Assembly (NCBI GenBank): GCA_947388675.1
Contig: CANDRW010000008.1
Location: 1 to 54,282, forward strand
Direction of reading: 5' to 3'
Length of the DNA: 54,282 nucleotides
DNA from: an uncultured Clostridium sp.
Lineage (GTDB): Bacteria > Bacillota > Clostridia > TANB77 > CAG-508
Part shown: piece by piece, positions 8,864 to 17,691 of the stretch
How the letters are laid out: each line of letters starts with the position of its first letter
How positions within the stretch are numbered: position 1 is the stretch's first letter
Program-made: the position numbers and the translations under genes
Notes under the pieces: model-generated
What the model was told of the DNA's origin: nothing
Databases searched by the model: none
Seen by the model: the letters and a program-made list of their open reading frames with translations, nothing else

Positions 8864-10582
8864 GATACCTTTATTTTTTTTATTAACAAGTCGGAATTTT
8901 TATTCCAGTTATTAATAGTTATATCAAAATATTAGAGCAGAGCTTTAATACAACATTTTCAATAGGTATTAGTATTGCAGTATGGCTAATATTAGATACC
9001 ATTATAATACTAACAGTAAAAAACATTATACTGACCAAAGAAAATGCAAAAATTGAGGTAGAAGGAATAAGGCTAAAAAGAAAGGATGGAACATATGGAA
9101 CAGCAGATTGGGGAACTAAAGAAGAAATAGAAGAGTATTTAGGAATAGGAAAAAGAGATGGAATCATAATAGGGCAAACAAAAGACAAAGAATTAATTAC
9201 ATTACCATTAAATACATATTTGAATAAGAATATAGCAGTTTTTCGGTTCAAGTGGTAGCAAAAAGTCAAGAGGTTTTGCAATTCCAAATGCCATTGAATT
9301 AGCACAAGAAGAATTACAAAATGTAATCGGCAGAAATATGAGTTTAGTTATTACAGATCCAAAAGGTGAATTATATAGAAAACTAGCAAAATACTTAGAA
9401 ACAGAAAAAGAATATGATGTAAAGATATTCAATTTAGTAAATCCTTTATACTCAAATGGTTCAAAATTTATTGGATTCGTAGAAGATGAAACAGATGCAC
9501 AGATTTTTAGTCAAATAGTTATTGAAGGAACGCAGCTAGATAGAAAGTCAGGTGGAGACGAATTCTGGAATAGAGGAGAACAAAATTTATTAAAAGCATT
9601 ATTGCTATATGTTATTCATTATGAGAATGAAGAAAATAAGAACTTAGGATATATATATGACCAATTAGCAAGTGGAAATATTAAAAAGATAGATGATTTG
9701 TTCTTAGACACAGAAGGACCAACTAAACTAGCATACAATATCTATGCTCAAGCTACAGATATTGTAAAGCAATCAATTGTAACAGGTCTTGCTACAAGAT
9801 TACAAATTTTCCAAACAGATAAAATTAGAAATATAACCAATAAGGATGAAATTAATTTTGAAAGTATTGGAACTAGAAAGACTTGCATATTTGTAGTAAC
9901 CAGTGATACCAATTCTACATTTGATTTTCTTTCAACATTGTTCTTTTCATTTTTATTTATCAAGCTAATAAAATTAGCAGATGAAAACATAGATGGTAGA
10001 TTAAAAGTAGAAACTTCATTAATATTAGACGAATTCACAAATATTCGGAAGAATAGTCGATTTTGAGAAGAAATTAGCAACAACAAGAAGTAGAGGTATC
10101 AATATATTTATGATATTTCAAAACATAGCACAATTAAAAAACAGATATGATAATGATGTATGGCAAGAAATACTACGGTAATTGTGATACTAAAATATGT
10201 ATGGGATGCGGAGATATCTTGACAGCAGAATATATTACAGAATATTTACGGTGTAGCAACAGTAGAAACAAATGCAATTAGAAAAGAGGCTGGATTTGAC
10301 GGAAACTTTACTTATGGTATGGCAAATGTGGCCACCAATAAAAGAAATTTAATGAATCCAGACGAACTATTAAAAATGAACCATAACCAAGAAATAGTAA
10401 TGGTAAGAGGTAGAAAACCATTCATTTGCAATAAATTTGATTATTCGCAACATGAAGAGACAGATAAATTAGAAGATATGACTATTGAAGAACAAAAAGA
10501 AAAATTCAAAAAGAACATAGAAGAAAGTAATTTAAAAACAATAAAAGTTAAAAAAGTACAGTATTCATTTAAGAATTTTTAA
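8841..10582 (+). CDS. VirD4/TraG-type conjugation coupling protein, five CGG +1 sites
   Basis: The hexameric DNA-pumping ATPase that links relaxosome to type IV secretion. GTG 8841 follows AGGAGG at 5 nt and gives VKKLKRYKIPLFFLLTSG, a basic start then membrane helices (about residues 10-25 and 40-65). The cytoplasmic part carries Walker A FGSSGSKKSRGFAIPNA, MSLVITDPKGE (Walker B-like), ILDEFTNIG, the TTRSRGINIFMIFQ helix and CMGCGDILTAEYI, all VirD4/TraG hallmarks. The 578-aa protein is of normal length for the family but is only readable after five +1 steps, each at an in-frame CGG before a glycine (8892, 9244, 10046, 10176, 10249). No other lesion is seen over 1.7 kb, which argues against ordinary decay. 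Without recoding only 20-odd residues would be made. Confidence 0.9.
8892..8894 (+). other. +1 recoding site: in-frame CGG followed by A
   Basis: 17 codons after GTG 8841. Skipping C gives GGA in LLTSGIFIPV and joins the membrane helix to the body of VirD4. Confidence 0.8.
9244..9246 (+). other. +1 recoding site: in-frame CGG followed by T
   Basis: Falls at the first glycine of the VirD4 Walker A motif: AVF-(C)GGT-SSGSKKS. Homology fixes the amino acid here as glycine. Confidence 0.85.
10046..10048 (+). other. +1 recoding site: in-frame CGG followed by A
   Basis: Inside the conserved LDEFTNIG motif of VirD4; GGA supplies the glycine. The zero frame stops 20 nt later. Confidence 0.85.
10176..10178 (+). 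other. +1 recoding site: in-frame CGG followed by T
   Basis: Skipping C gives GGT in WQEILGNCDTK of VirD4. In the zero frame TAA follows immediately after CGG. Confidence 0.85.
10249..10251 (+). other. +1 recoding site: in-frame CGG followed by T
   Basis: Only 24 codons after the previous site. GGT supplies the glycine in EYLGVATVETN and opens the frame to the VirD4 stop. Confidence 0.85.
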
Positions 10583-10606
10583 AGATAAGGAAAGAGGTGA
10601 AAAAAT

Positions 10607-11419
10607 ATGACAAAAGAATTGCAAGAAAAAATTATATGGCAAAATATTCATTCGTCAAAGGTTAAAGGTAAAATTTTGCTAGGAAAAATTATTGCAATAG
10701 AAACAGAAAAAATGAAAGAGCAAGACATTAATTGTGCTATTGTAAATTTTAAAGGAATCAAAGTATTAATACCTGCTGAAGAAATGTTAAAAGGGGAGCA
10801 TAGTAAAAAGGTGTTAAGAAATATGATAGGAGCAGAGATTAAATTTATTATAGTAGAATCAGATAATATAACACAAAAAGCTGTAGGCTCAAGAATTAAA
10901 GCAATGGAACGAATAAGAGAAATAAACTTAAAAAAATTAGAAGTTGGAGATAAAATATATGGCAAAGTAGTGGGAACTTGGAAACAATATATTAGATTAG
11001 AATGTGTAGGAATAGAATTTGTAATAAATGCAAAAGACTTACAATATGGCTATGTAGAAGATGTGTCAAAACTATACAAAATCAATGAGCAAGTAAAAGT
11101 TGTAGTAAAAGAAATTTCAAAAGACAAAAAAAGTATGAAAATATCAGTAAAAGACTTATTAGAAGATCCATTCAAAGACATAAGAAAAGAATTTACAGAA
11201 AGAGGAGAATATTTAGCAACAATAACAGGATATACAGATAATGGCATTTTTGCAAGTATCAAACAAGGAATTGACACAATTTGCATTTTACCAACTTGGT
11301 TAGATAAGCCACCAATACCAGGAGAAAAAGTAGTTGTCAAAATTTATAAGATAGTACCAGAGAAAAGAAAAGTTTATAGTACATTGATAAAAGTGATAGG
11401 AAGTGATGCAAGTGAATGA
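10607..11419 (+). CDS. S1-repeat RNA-binding protein
   Basis: 270 aa with three successive S1/OB-fold-like segments: about 22-95 (VKGKILLGKIIAIE), 105-175 (LEVGDKIYGKVVGTWKQYIRL, ending with the DKKSMKISVKDLLEDPF signature) and 190-262 (GEYLATITGYTDNGIFASI). It resembles ribosomal protein S1-type proteins carried on Gram-positive conjugative elements. It probably binds single-stranded RNA; partner and role on the element are unknown. AAGAGGTG precedes ATG 10607. The stop overlaps the next gene, indicating coupling. Confidence 0.75.
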   Translation: MTKELQEKIIWQNIHSSKVKGKILLGKIIAIETEKMKEQDINCAIVNFKGIKVLIPAEEMLKGEHSKKVLRNMIGAEIKFIIVESDNITQKAVGSRIKAMERIREINLKKLEVGDKIYGKVVGTWKQYIRLECVGIEFVINAKDLQYGYVEDVSKLYKINEQVKVVVKEISKDKKSMKISVKDLLEDPFKDIRKEFTERGEYLATITGYTDNGIFASIKQGIDTICILPTWLDKPPIPGEKVVVKIYKIVPEKRKVYSTLIKVIGSDASE

Positions 11420-11888
11420 AGTACAAAATAAAATTGTAAAATTATTATGGGATTTCAATTCTTTAAGAGAAGAACATATAAAGAAAATATTAGGCTGTAA
11501 AGGAGATAGTATAGGTTCATTAGTAGCAAAGAAAATAATAGTTAGAGAAAGTAATGGTATTATTAGACATAAATTAAAAGAAATAAACAATAGAAATGTA
11601 GCTGCTTTTGATGTGGTTATGGATTATCTTGACAGAGATCCCAAGATTTTAAAAGGAAAGCACCCTGCTAATGTAACATTAAAAACCAAGCATACTACTT
11701 ATGATATTATTGCAGTTAAAGATGAGGAATTTGAAAAAATATGTAAAGATATTGATACTGTATCAACAGCAGATAAATTAATAATTATTATTGAAACAAA
11801 AGAATATAAAAAGAGAAGAATTGAAACTATAAAACCATGCTATATATGTACATTTCCACCGTTAGAAATAGTAGATAGCATTAATTAG
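11403..11888 (+). CDS. Hypothetical winged-helix-like element protein
   Basis: 161 aa (GTG 11403 or ATG 11406). The N-terminus IVKLLWDFNSLREEHIKKIL resembles a small helix-turn-helix; the C-terminal half (AADKLIIIIETKEYKKRR type) has alternating strands. Its start overlaps the S1 gene stop, so it is co-translated with it. It sits in the VirD4 operon and is followed by a terminator. No function recognised. Confidence 0.6.
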   Translation: MMQVNEVQNKIVKLLWDFNSLREEHIKKILGCKGDSIGSLVAKKIIVRESNGIIRHKLKEINNRNVAAFDVVMDYLDRDPKILKGKHPANVTLKTKHTTYDIIAVKDEEFEKICKDIDTVSTADKLIIIIETKEYKKRRIETIKPCYICTFPPLEIVDSIN

Positions 11889-11898
11889 TAGAAAGAGA

Positions 11899-11930
11899 AA
11901 GTTGGAGAAAATCTAACTTTCTTTTTTCAA
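11899..11930 (+). terminator. Rho-independent terminator
   Basis: GAAAGTTGG pairs with CTAACTTTC (one wobble) followed by six T. It ends the operon 7937-11888. Confidence 0.88.
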
Positions 11931-11972
11931 CTTTTTATGATAAGATATAGAAGAAAAGAGGGAAAGTTAAAA

Positions 11973-12227
11973 ATGACAATGAATGAATTAACAGAGTATT
12001 TAGATAGAAAAATACAAGAAAATAAAGACTTTATAAAAATTACATTTTATGAAGCAAGAGTAAAATTGAATTTAACGAAAGAAGAAACAAACCAATTTAT
12101 ACAATTAGCAAGAATTAGATTGGAAAATATGAACTATAAAGTGTATCTTACAAATCAGAAATTTACATATCAAAATATGCTTGTTGTAGTAAAACAAAAT
12201 GAACTAATGATAGCAGCTAAAAAATAA
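11973..12227 (+). CDS. Small hypothetical protein
   Basis: 84 aa from ATG 11973, preferred over upstream in-frame 11937 because GAGGGAAAG lies at proper distance. Charged and helical (MNELTEYLDRKIQENKDF), then a strand-rich end. It begins a three-gene small-protein operon. No family recognised. Confidence 0.6.
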   Translation: MTMNELTEYLDRKIQENKDFIKITFYEARVKLNLTKEETNQFIQLARIRLENMNYKVYLTNQKFTYQNMLVVVKQNELMIAAKK

Positions 12228-12243
12228 TAGGAGGCAAATTAAA

Positions 12244-12459
12244 ATGTATGAACCAATTACAAAACAAAGTATTGAAAAACTAGAAGTTAGTAATAGTGCA
12301 ATAGAAATATTAAAAAGAAATAAAATAAGAAATATTAGTCAATTATGTAAAAGAACTAGAACAGAACTAAAGGAAATAGGTATAGGGCAAAAAGATATTA
12401 GAGATATAGAAATTAGTTTGCAGTTAGTTGGATTAGATTTAAAGAATAATATGCGTTAA
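12244..12459 (+). CDS. Stand-alone RNA polymerase alpha-CTD-like protein
   Basis: 71 aa that is essentially one helix-hairpin-helix domain of the alpha-subunit C-terminal type: I-x-x-LEVSNSAIEILKRNKI, ISQLCKRTRTELKEIGIG, and a final QLVGLDLKN that matches the L-x-x-x-GLxL end of alpha-CTD. No alpha N-terminal domain is present. In full-length alpha this domain contacts UP elements and activators; here it could act as a regulator or polymerase decoy (inference). TAGGAGGC precedes ATG 12244. Confidence 0.7.
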   Translation: MYEPITKQSIEKLEVSNSAIEILKRNKIRNISQLCKRTRTELKEIGIGQKDIRDIEISLQLVGLDLKNNMR

Positions 12460-12476
12460 GTATAGTAAGGAGAATT

Positions 12477-12641
12477 ATGAAATTAAAAAAATTTGATGTT
12501 ATAGAACTAAAAGATGAAACCAAAGCGATAGTATTAGAAACTACTAATACTAAGTGCAAAATAAAGAATGTAGATATTTCAAAAGATGTAGTAGAAATAG
12601 ATAAAGAAGATATTAATAAGATACTTTTTCAAAAAGAGTAG
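12477..12641 (+). CDS. Small hypothetical protein (54 aa)
   Basis: ATG 12477 with TAAGGAG upstream, 54 codons to TAG 12639-12641. Predicted strand-rich, begins MKLKKFDVIELKDE, ends KILFQKE. It follows the alpha-CTD-like gene by 17 bp and precedes a terminator. Composition and ribosome binding site support a real gene; no family recognised. Confidence 0.6.
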   Translation: MKLKKFDVIELKDETKAIVLETTNTKCKIKNVDISKDVVEIDKEDINKILFQKE

Positions 12642-12653
12642 ATAAATTAATAT

Positions 12654-12680
12654 GGGAGCTAGTTTGTGCTAGCTCCTCTT
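12654..12680. terminator. Bidirectional terminator between convergent genes
   Basis: GGAGCTAG/CTAGCTCC stem with T-rich flank on the plus strand. Its left arm overlaps the stop codon of the minus-strand Spo0E-like gene, so it can serve both directions. Confidence 0.8.
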
Positions 12681-12826
12681 TCAGTCATGTAATTTATTTG
12701 AATCATTATGTATTTATCAAGTCGTTGACTTTGTCTGAGAATTTTCTCATAAGGTGCGTTGTTTTCAATTAACCTTTCTAATTTAGATTTATTCTTAAAA
12801 ATCAGTAAAATTATTTTAGGATCCAT
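12659..12826 (-). CDS. Spo0E-like aspartyl-phosphate phosphatase (55 aa)
   Basis: The minus strand encodes 55 aa starting MDPKIILLIFKNKSKLERLI, with NAPYEKILRQSQRLDKYI matching the SQ-x-LD core of the Spo0E family, which dephosphorylates Spo0A-P or related receivers. A GAAGGGAG ribosome binding site lies 9 nt before the ATG (12826). A TATACTAT -10-like box lies just upstream on the minus strand. Small Spo0E-like genes are frequent on Gram-positive ICEs and could delay host sporulation (inference). Confidence 0.75.
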   Translation of the reverse strand: MDPKIILLIFKNKSKLERLIENNAPYEKILRQSQRLDKYIMIQINYMTERGASTN

Positions 12827-13008
12827 AAAAATCAACTCCCTTCTAATAATAGTATAACAAATTTACATAAAAAAGTGTGTCGCAATTTGTCGACCACAAG
12901 AAAAAAGTTTTATTTTGTAGAAAAAATGACTATATTATGATATGATAAACGAAAGACAAATAGTAAGTTGTCGAGAAAATAATTTGTTTTTATATATGGA
13001 GGGACAAT

Positions 13009-13248
13009 ATGAGTACTAGAGTAGATTATAGTAAAATTATCAAGTATGTAGAAGATTCAAAAGAAGATATTATTGAAATAACTCAAAAAACAGTAAAAAA
13101 AATAGCCAATAATGAATTACCTAAAAGTTTTTTCAGTAATAGTTACATAGCTAAAGGAAATAATGAATTAGCAAGATATATTTTAGAAAAAGGATTTGAA
13201 TTCGAAATTACAGAACCTAAAATAACTATAAAAAAGAAGAGCGCATAA
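13009..13248 (+). CDS. Hypothetical protein
   Basis: 79 aa, ATG 13009 after GGAGGGACAAT. Charged helical N-terminus (VDYSKIIKYVEDSKEDI) and basic tail. A promoter-like TTGTAG/TATGAT pair lies about 80 bp upstream. It stands first before the cargo operon. No family recognised. Confidence 0.55.
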   Translation: MSTRVDYSKIIKYVEDSKEDIIEITQKTVKKIANNELPKSFFSNSYIAKGNNELARYILEKGFEFEITEPKITIKKKSA

Positions 13249-13347
13249 TAAAGTTATAGAGTAGCAAAGTTAAATTGACACTAATACAGAAAAGAAAAAA
13301 ATAATAATTGCGTATTAAAATTCAAAGTTATTTTTAGGAGATTTGTT

Positions 13348-13851
13348 ATGTATGATTATGTTTTACAATATGGATTTGATAAAGATACACAAAATACTAT
13401 TCAAGAGATAAAAAAATGCTTAAAAGAAAGTGATGTTAAAGATAAAGAGAGAAACTGGTTACCACATATAACTATTGATTTATATGACTGTGAAGACAAA
13501 GAGAAATTTATACAAAAATTAGATCAAGTAGTTAGAAAAATAGACAACTTTAAAATTGAGTGTAAAAATCTAAATAATTTTAATGAAGAAACTCTCTATA
13601 TAGAGCCACATAATAAAGAAATTCTAATGAAACTAAAGTCAATATTTGATGAAGAACTCACAGAATATAGGTTAGAAGTAAGAAGAAAACGAGAATATAT
13701 ACCACATATTACTTTATGCACAAATGATGATTTAACAAAAGCAAAAGAAATAGCAAAGCAAAAATTCAAACCATTTGTAGCAAAAATAGAATATTTGTGG
13801 GTTTATAACTGTGATATGAAACTTATTAAGGAATATGAACTAAAATCATAA
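13348..13851 (+). CDS. 2H phosphoesterase (2'-5' RNA ligase family)
   Basis: 167 aa with the two catalytic H-x-T/S motifs that define the 2H superfamily: LPHITIDLYD near residue 40 and IPHITLCTND near 117. Such enzymes hydrolyse or form 2',5' or cyclic phosphodiester bonds in RNA or nucleotides. Substrate unknown. It is the first gene of a run of tightly spaced nucleotide/phosphate enzymes and transporters reaching 23.3 kb. AGGAGATTTGTT precedes ATG 13348. Confidence 0.85.
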   Translation: MYDYVLQYGFDKDTQNTIQEIKKCLKESDVKDKERNWLPHITIDLYDCEDKEKFIQKLDQVVRKIDNFKIECKNLNNFNEETLYIEPHNKEILMKLKSIFDEELTEYRLEVRRKREYIPHITLCTNDDLTKAKEIAKQKFKPFVAKIEYLWVYNCDMKLIKEYELKS

Positions 13852-13869
13852 GAAGAAAGGTAAAATAAG

Positions 13870-15058
13870 ATGCGAAGGCTGTTAAGAATAAGTTTTAATC
13901 AAGCGATATTTTCATTTATTCCAGTAATTTCATGGATGTTGCTTGGGTTAGTATTGGATAAAAATTTAGCAAATGTTTTTACACTTACATATCCAATTCA
14001 GTTTATATGGCAAATGTTTAGATCTATATTTGGAACAGGTGCAAATATAAGCAAAGAAAAAGATAAGAAGGAAAATGCAGTTTTATCTGGTATGACACTT
14101 CGGAATAATTATTGGAGCAATTGTTTTTGGATTTATTGCAATTAATATAAAAAGTTATATAGAATTTATGAATATGGATTATAACATCTATAAAGAATTT
14201 GCCACATATTCTGTAATTCAGTTATACATCCAATTAGTATTCGCTTTTGTTATGGAAAAACTGTATTTTGAAGGAAAAGAAAAAATAGCCAATAAATATA
14301 TGCTAACTCTCAATATACTTAACTTCGTAATATTGATAGGAGCATCATTATTAACAAAAGACAAAGTGGCTATTGTAATTGCTACACTAATTGCTATTTT
14401 TATCTATACACTATATGTAACTATAAAGCAATACAGAAAATTCAAATTTGAACTTACATTATTAAGCAATATAAAATATGAATCTGTTTCAATAGCAAGA
14501 GATATATTCTTTTTCTTAACTTATCTGTTTGGATTTAGCAATGTTTTAGAATTTGGAGAAGAATATACTACAGCATTAAACTTTGCAGCACTAATAACTG
14601 ATACACAATGGGATTCATTAGGAGCAGTAGATACAGTAGCAAAAATAGATATAAGTAAAGGAAAATTTAATTATAAAGAACATAAAAGAAATGCTTACAA
14701 ATTGTTAGGAATATTATTGCTTAGTAGCTTTTTTATGTTACTATTCTCATATAGATTTTATAAACTAAATTTAGTTATTACTACTTTATATCTAAGTGTT
14801 GAGCTAGTAAACTTTCTATTAGAACCATTATATCAAATAAAAGTATGTGATCTACAGCTAGCAGATAAATTTGAAACAAAAGTAACAACAAATAAAATAG
14901 TAGTATCTGGAATAAGAACAATGGCATCATTTTTTAAAACACCATTTTGCACAGCGATAGGACAAACACTTGCCATAATAGAACAGTTTATCGTTGTAAA
15001 TATTTTGTTTTATAAGAACTTTAAGATAGGTAAAGATGGAACAGTAGTAAAAAAATAA
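13870..15058 (+). CDS. MATE-like multidrug/lipid exporter family membrane protein, one CGG +1 site
   Basis: About 11-12 hydrophobic segments in 395 aa, with a MATE-like distribution (RISFNQAIFSFIPVISWMLLG start, a FTLTYPIQFIWQMFRSIFGTG helix pair, soluble loop KEKDKKENA). The straight frame ends after the second helix. The in-frame CGG at 14101, with C skipped, gives GMTLGIIIGAIVFG, a canonical Gly-rich helix, and runs to 15058. It is likely an exporter for the product or toxin handled by the neighbouring enzymes (inference). AGAAAGG precedes ATG 13870. Confidence 0.75.
14101..14103 (+). other. +1 recoding site: in-frame CGG followed by A
   Basis: 77 codons after ATG 13870. GGA starts the GIIIGAIVFG transmembrane helix; the zero frame stops within 45 nt. 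Confidence 0.8.
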
Positions 15059-15078
15059 GATAAAGCGAGGAGAACAAT

Positions 15079-16516
15079 ATGAACCAAAAATGTAATATAG
15101 GTATAGACATAGATAATGTAATATCAAATTTTGATGAAGAACTATTAAAAGAATTTCTAGAACATGATAAAACTTTGAGAAATACAGGAATAGTAAATGA
15201 AAAAGCAGATTATATCACAAGAGGGATGTTTGACTGGAATAAAGAAGAAACAGATAGTTTTTATCATGCTAATATAGAAAGAATTGCTAAAAGTCTAAAA
15301 ACAATTGATAAAGCACCAGATTATATTAACAAATTAAAAACAGAAGGATATGGTATTTATATTATTAGTGGTAGAGATAATGGAGAATATTCAGATGCTC
15401 ATAAAATGACTGTAGATTGGCTAGAAAATAATAAAATAGAGTATGACAAGTTAATACTAACCAATAGTAAAAATTCGCTAGAGAAGGCAAATATATGCTT
15501 AGAAAATGATATAAGTATTATGATAGATGATTCAGTAAGAATTCTTGTAGAAGCACAGAATAGAGGAATTACTACTTTACTTATGGATACAAACTATAAT
15601 AGAAAAGAAGAAGGACTACAAAGAGTACATAATTGGAAAGAAATCTATGAATTTGTGAAGGACTTTCATAGGGAAAAGCTAAATGTAATATTAGATACTG
15701 ATACCTATAATGAATGTGATGATCAATTTGCACTTGCTTATATGTTAAAAAGTCAAGACATATTTAATGTTGAAGCAATAACAGTAGCACCTTATATCAA
15801 TAAACACTGTACTATTCCAGAAGGACAAGATAATAGTTACAATGAAATACTAAAAATATGTAAGTGGTTGAACTTTGAAACGGCTAATAAGGTATTTAAA
15901 GGTGCTATGGACTTTATGATAAATGGATATGACGAAGATAATGATGCAGTAAATAAAATCATTGAAATAGCATTAAAAAATGAAAAAACTTATATTATGT
16001 CAATAGGAGCTGTAACGAATGTAGCATTAGCAATTAAAAAAGAGCCAAAGATAATAGATAGAATTGAAGTAGTATGGCTAGGTCGGACATAGCTTTTTAC
16101 AAGGACATAACATAGAGACTAATTTTAAAGATAGAACTGCTGTCAAGACTGTGTTTGATTCAAAAGTAAAACTAACAGTTATTCCTGCAAAAAGTGTAGC
16201 TTCTAATTTAAGAACATCAATATATGAGCTAGAACATTTCTTGAAAGGAAAAAGTAAATTATGCGACTACCTATGTCAAAGATTTTACAATGATGGCTAT
16301 CATGGAATACAAGAAAGAAGAGTAATTTGGGATATTAGTGTAATTGCGTATTTGATAGATAAAAGATGGTTTGAAAGTAAAGAAATTAGTTGTCCGAACA
16401 TCAAAGAAGATAGTTCTTACAAGATAACAAATGATAGGCATAAAATAAGAATGGTCAATTACTTAAATGTTGACAAAATCTATTCGGATTTATTTAAAAA
16501 GTTGGGAGGCAAATGA
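15079..16516 (+). CDS. HAD-type 5'-nucleotidase fused to a nucleoside hydrolase, one CGG +1 site
   Basis: 478 aa, two enzymes in one chain. Residues 1-190 are a HAD phosphatase of the deoxyribonucleotidase type: IGIDIDNVISNFDEE (nucleophile DxD), IYIISGRDN, and a late MIDDS acidic motif. Residues 200-478 are an inosine-uridine nucleoside hydrolase: NVILDTDTYNECDDQFAL carries the DTD-x(4)-DD Ca-binding cluster. The in-frame CGG at 16084, C skipped, gives VWLGGHSFLQGH, in the place of the family's conserved MGG-type loop. The fusion could remove phosphate from a nucleotide and then the base from the resulting nucleoside (inference). Its stop overlaps the following GNAT start. Confidence 0.85.
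16084..16086 (+). other. +1 recoding site: in-frame CGG followed by A
   Basis: Follows GGT; skipping C gives GGT GGA CAT (GGH) in the nucleoside hydrolase domain. In the zero frame the stop TAG is two codons away. Confidence 0.85.
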
Positions 16517-16989
16517 TGAACAATATAACTTACAAATTTGATATTTCAAAAAAAAATAAAGAATTTATAGAGCATAATTTGGAATTATACAATTTTTCGA
16601 AAAATGAATGGTTAAATCCAATTATATATAGAAGAGAACAAAAAGAATTTGGATTCTATGCATATGTTGATAATGAAATAATAGGTGGAGCATATGGATT
16701 TATTGATGACGGATATTGGATATGGCTTGATTTATTATTTGTAGATGAGAAATATAGAAATATTGATGTTGCTACTAATTTAATGAAAAAGATTGAAATA
16801 TTTGCAATAGAAAATAAATGCATAGGAATTAGAACTGATACATGGAGTTTTCAAGCAAAAGAATTTTATGAAAAAATGGGATTTACTGTGTATGGCGAGT
16901 TAGAAAATCATCCACCACACGCAACAGATTATTTATTAAAAAAAGTTTTAATAACTGATGAAAAAGATTTTCCAGAACCTATTAAATAA
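16513..16989 (+). CDS. GNAT N-acetyltransferase
   Basis: 158 aa with GNAT layout: strand LDLLFVDEKYRNIDVATNLM (motif A, acetyl-CoA pyrophosphate loop, Arg/Gly-poor variant), GIRTDTWSFQAKEFYEKMGF (motif B) and a final YLLKK strand. It acetylates an amine substrate from acetyl-CoA; substrate unknown. Its ATG overlaps the stop of the HAD-hydrolase fusion (ATGATG), so it is translationally coupled. Confidence 0.85.
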   Translation: MMNNITYKFDISKKNKEFIEHNLELYNFSKNEWLNPIIYRREQKEFGFYAYVDNEIIGGAYGFIDDGYWIWLDLLFVDEKYRNIDVATNLMKKIEIFAIENKCIGIRTDTWSFQAKEFYEKMGFTVYGELENHPPHATDYLLKKVLITDEKDFPEPIK

Positions 16990-17010
16990 ATTAATGGAAA
17001 GGGATAATAT

Positions 17011-17608
17011 ATGAAATTAACAAGTAAAGAAGCAAGAGAAATATTAGAAAATGCAAGGACGCATACAGATGATGAAAGATGGATTAATCATTGCATATGT
17101 GTTGGACAGACAGCAGGAAAAATAGCAAAAGCATTAGATGAAAAAGGCTATGATTTAGATGTAGATAAAGCAATTACATTAGGATATGTACACGATATTG
17201 GAAAAATGATTGGACCTTCTAAACGGACATGTTATGAATGGTTACAACTACATGAAAGAACATGAATATGATGAAGAATATTGTAATATTTGCTTAACAC
17301 ACTCATATTTAAACAATGATGTTAACTGCACAGCAGGCGGTATTCCAGAAGATATTCCATTTAGAACAGAATTTATAAAAAATCATAAATATACTATTTA
17401 TGAGAAAATTATCAATTTATGTGATTTAATGTGTCAAAATATTGTAATGACAGTTGATAAAAGATTAATTGATCTCATTATCAGAAAAGGAGTTAGTTCC
17501 AACACTCAATACCATGTAACAGAAACTTACAAACTAAAAGAATATTTTGATAATTTATTAGGATACAACCTTTATGACTTATTTCCAGAAATAAAAGAGA
17601 ATTTATAA
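17011..17608 (+). CDS. HD-domain phosphohydrolase, one CGG +1 site
   Basis: 198 aa. Metal-binding residues of an HD domain: RWINHCICVGQTAG (His), GYVHDIGKMIGPS (HD) and a later THSYL His. The straight frame ends just after the HD motif at 17265; the in-frame CGG at 17224, C skipped, gives GPSKGHVMNGYNYM and joins the second half to 17608. HD proteins of this size hydrolyse nucleotides or nucleotide second messengers. It fits the nucleotide theme of the operon. GGAAAGGG precedes ATG 17011. Confidence 0.85.
17224..17226 (+). other. +1 recoding site: in-frame CGG followed by A
   Basis: 71 codons after ATG 17011. GGA gives KGHVMNGYNYM, a standard continuation of HD phosphohydrolases. Confidence 0.82.
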
Positions 17609-17691
17609 GTAGTTTTGCTTTCAGAAATGTGAAAGATGTTCTGATGGAAGTAGAAGAAAATTTATAACAGATAAAAAAGGGAGAAATGGAA

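Noticed and set aside
8841-10582. VirD4 region annotated as a pseudogene or several short genes
   Set aside because: All five breaks are the same one-base event at in-frame CGG before glycine, and the rest of the frame is free of stops and conserved in motif, so recoding (or a systematic sequencing effect) explains it better than decay.
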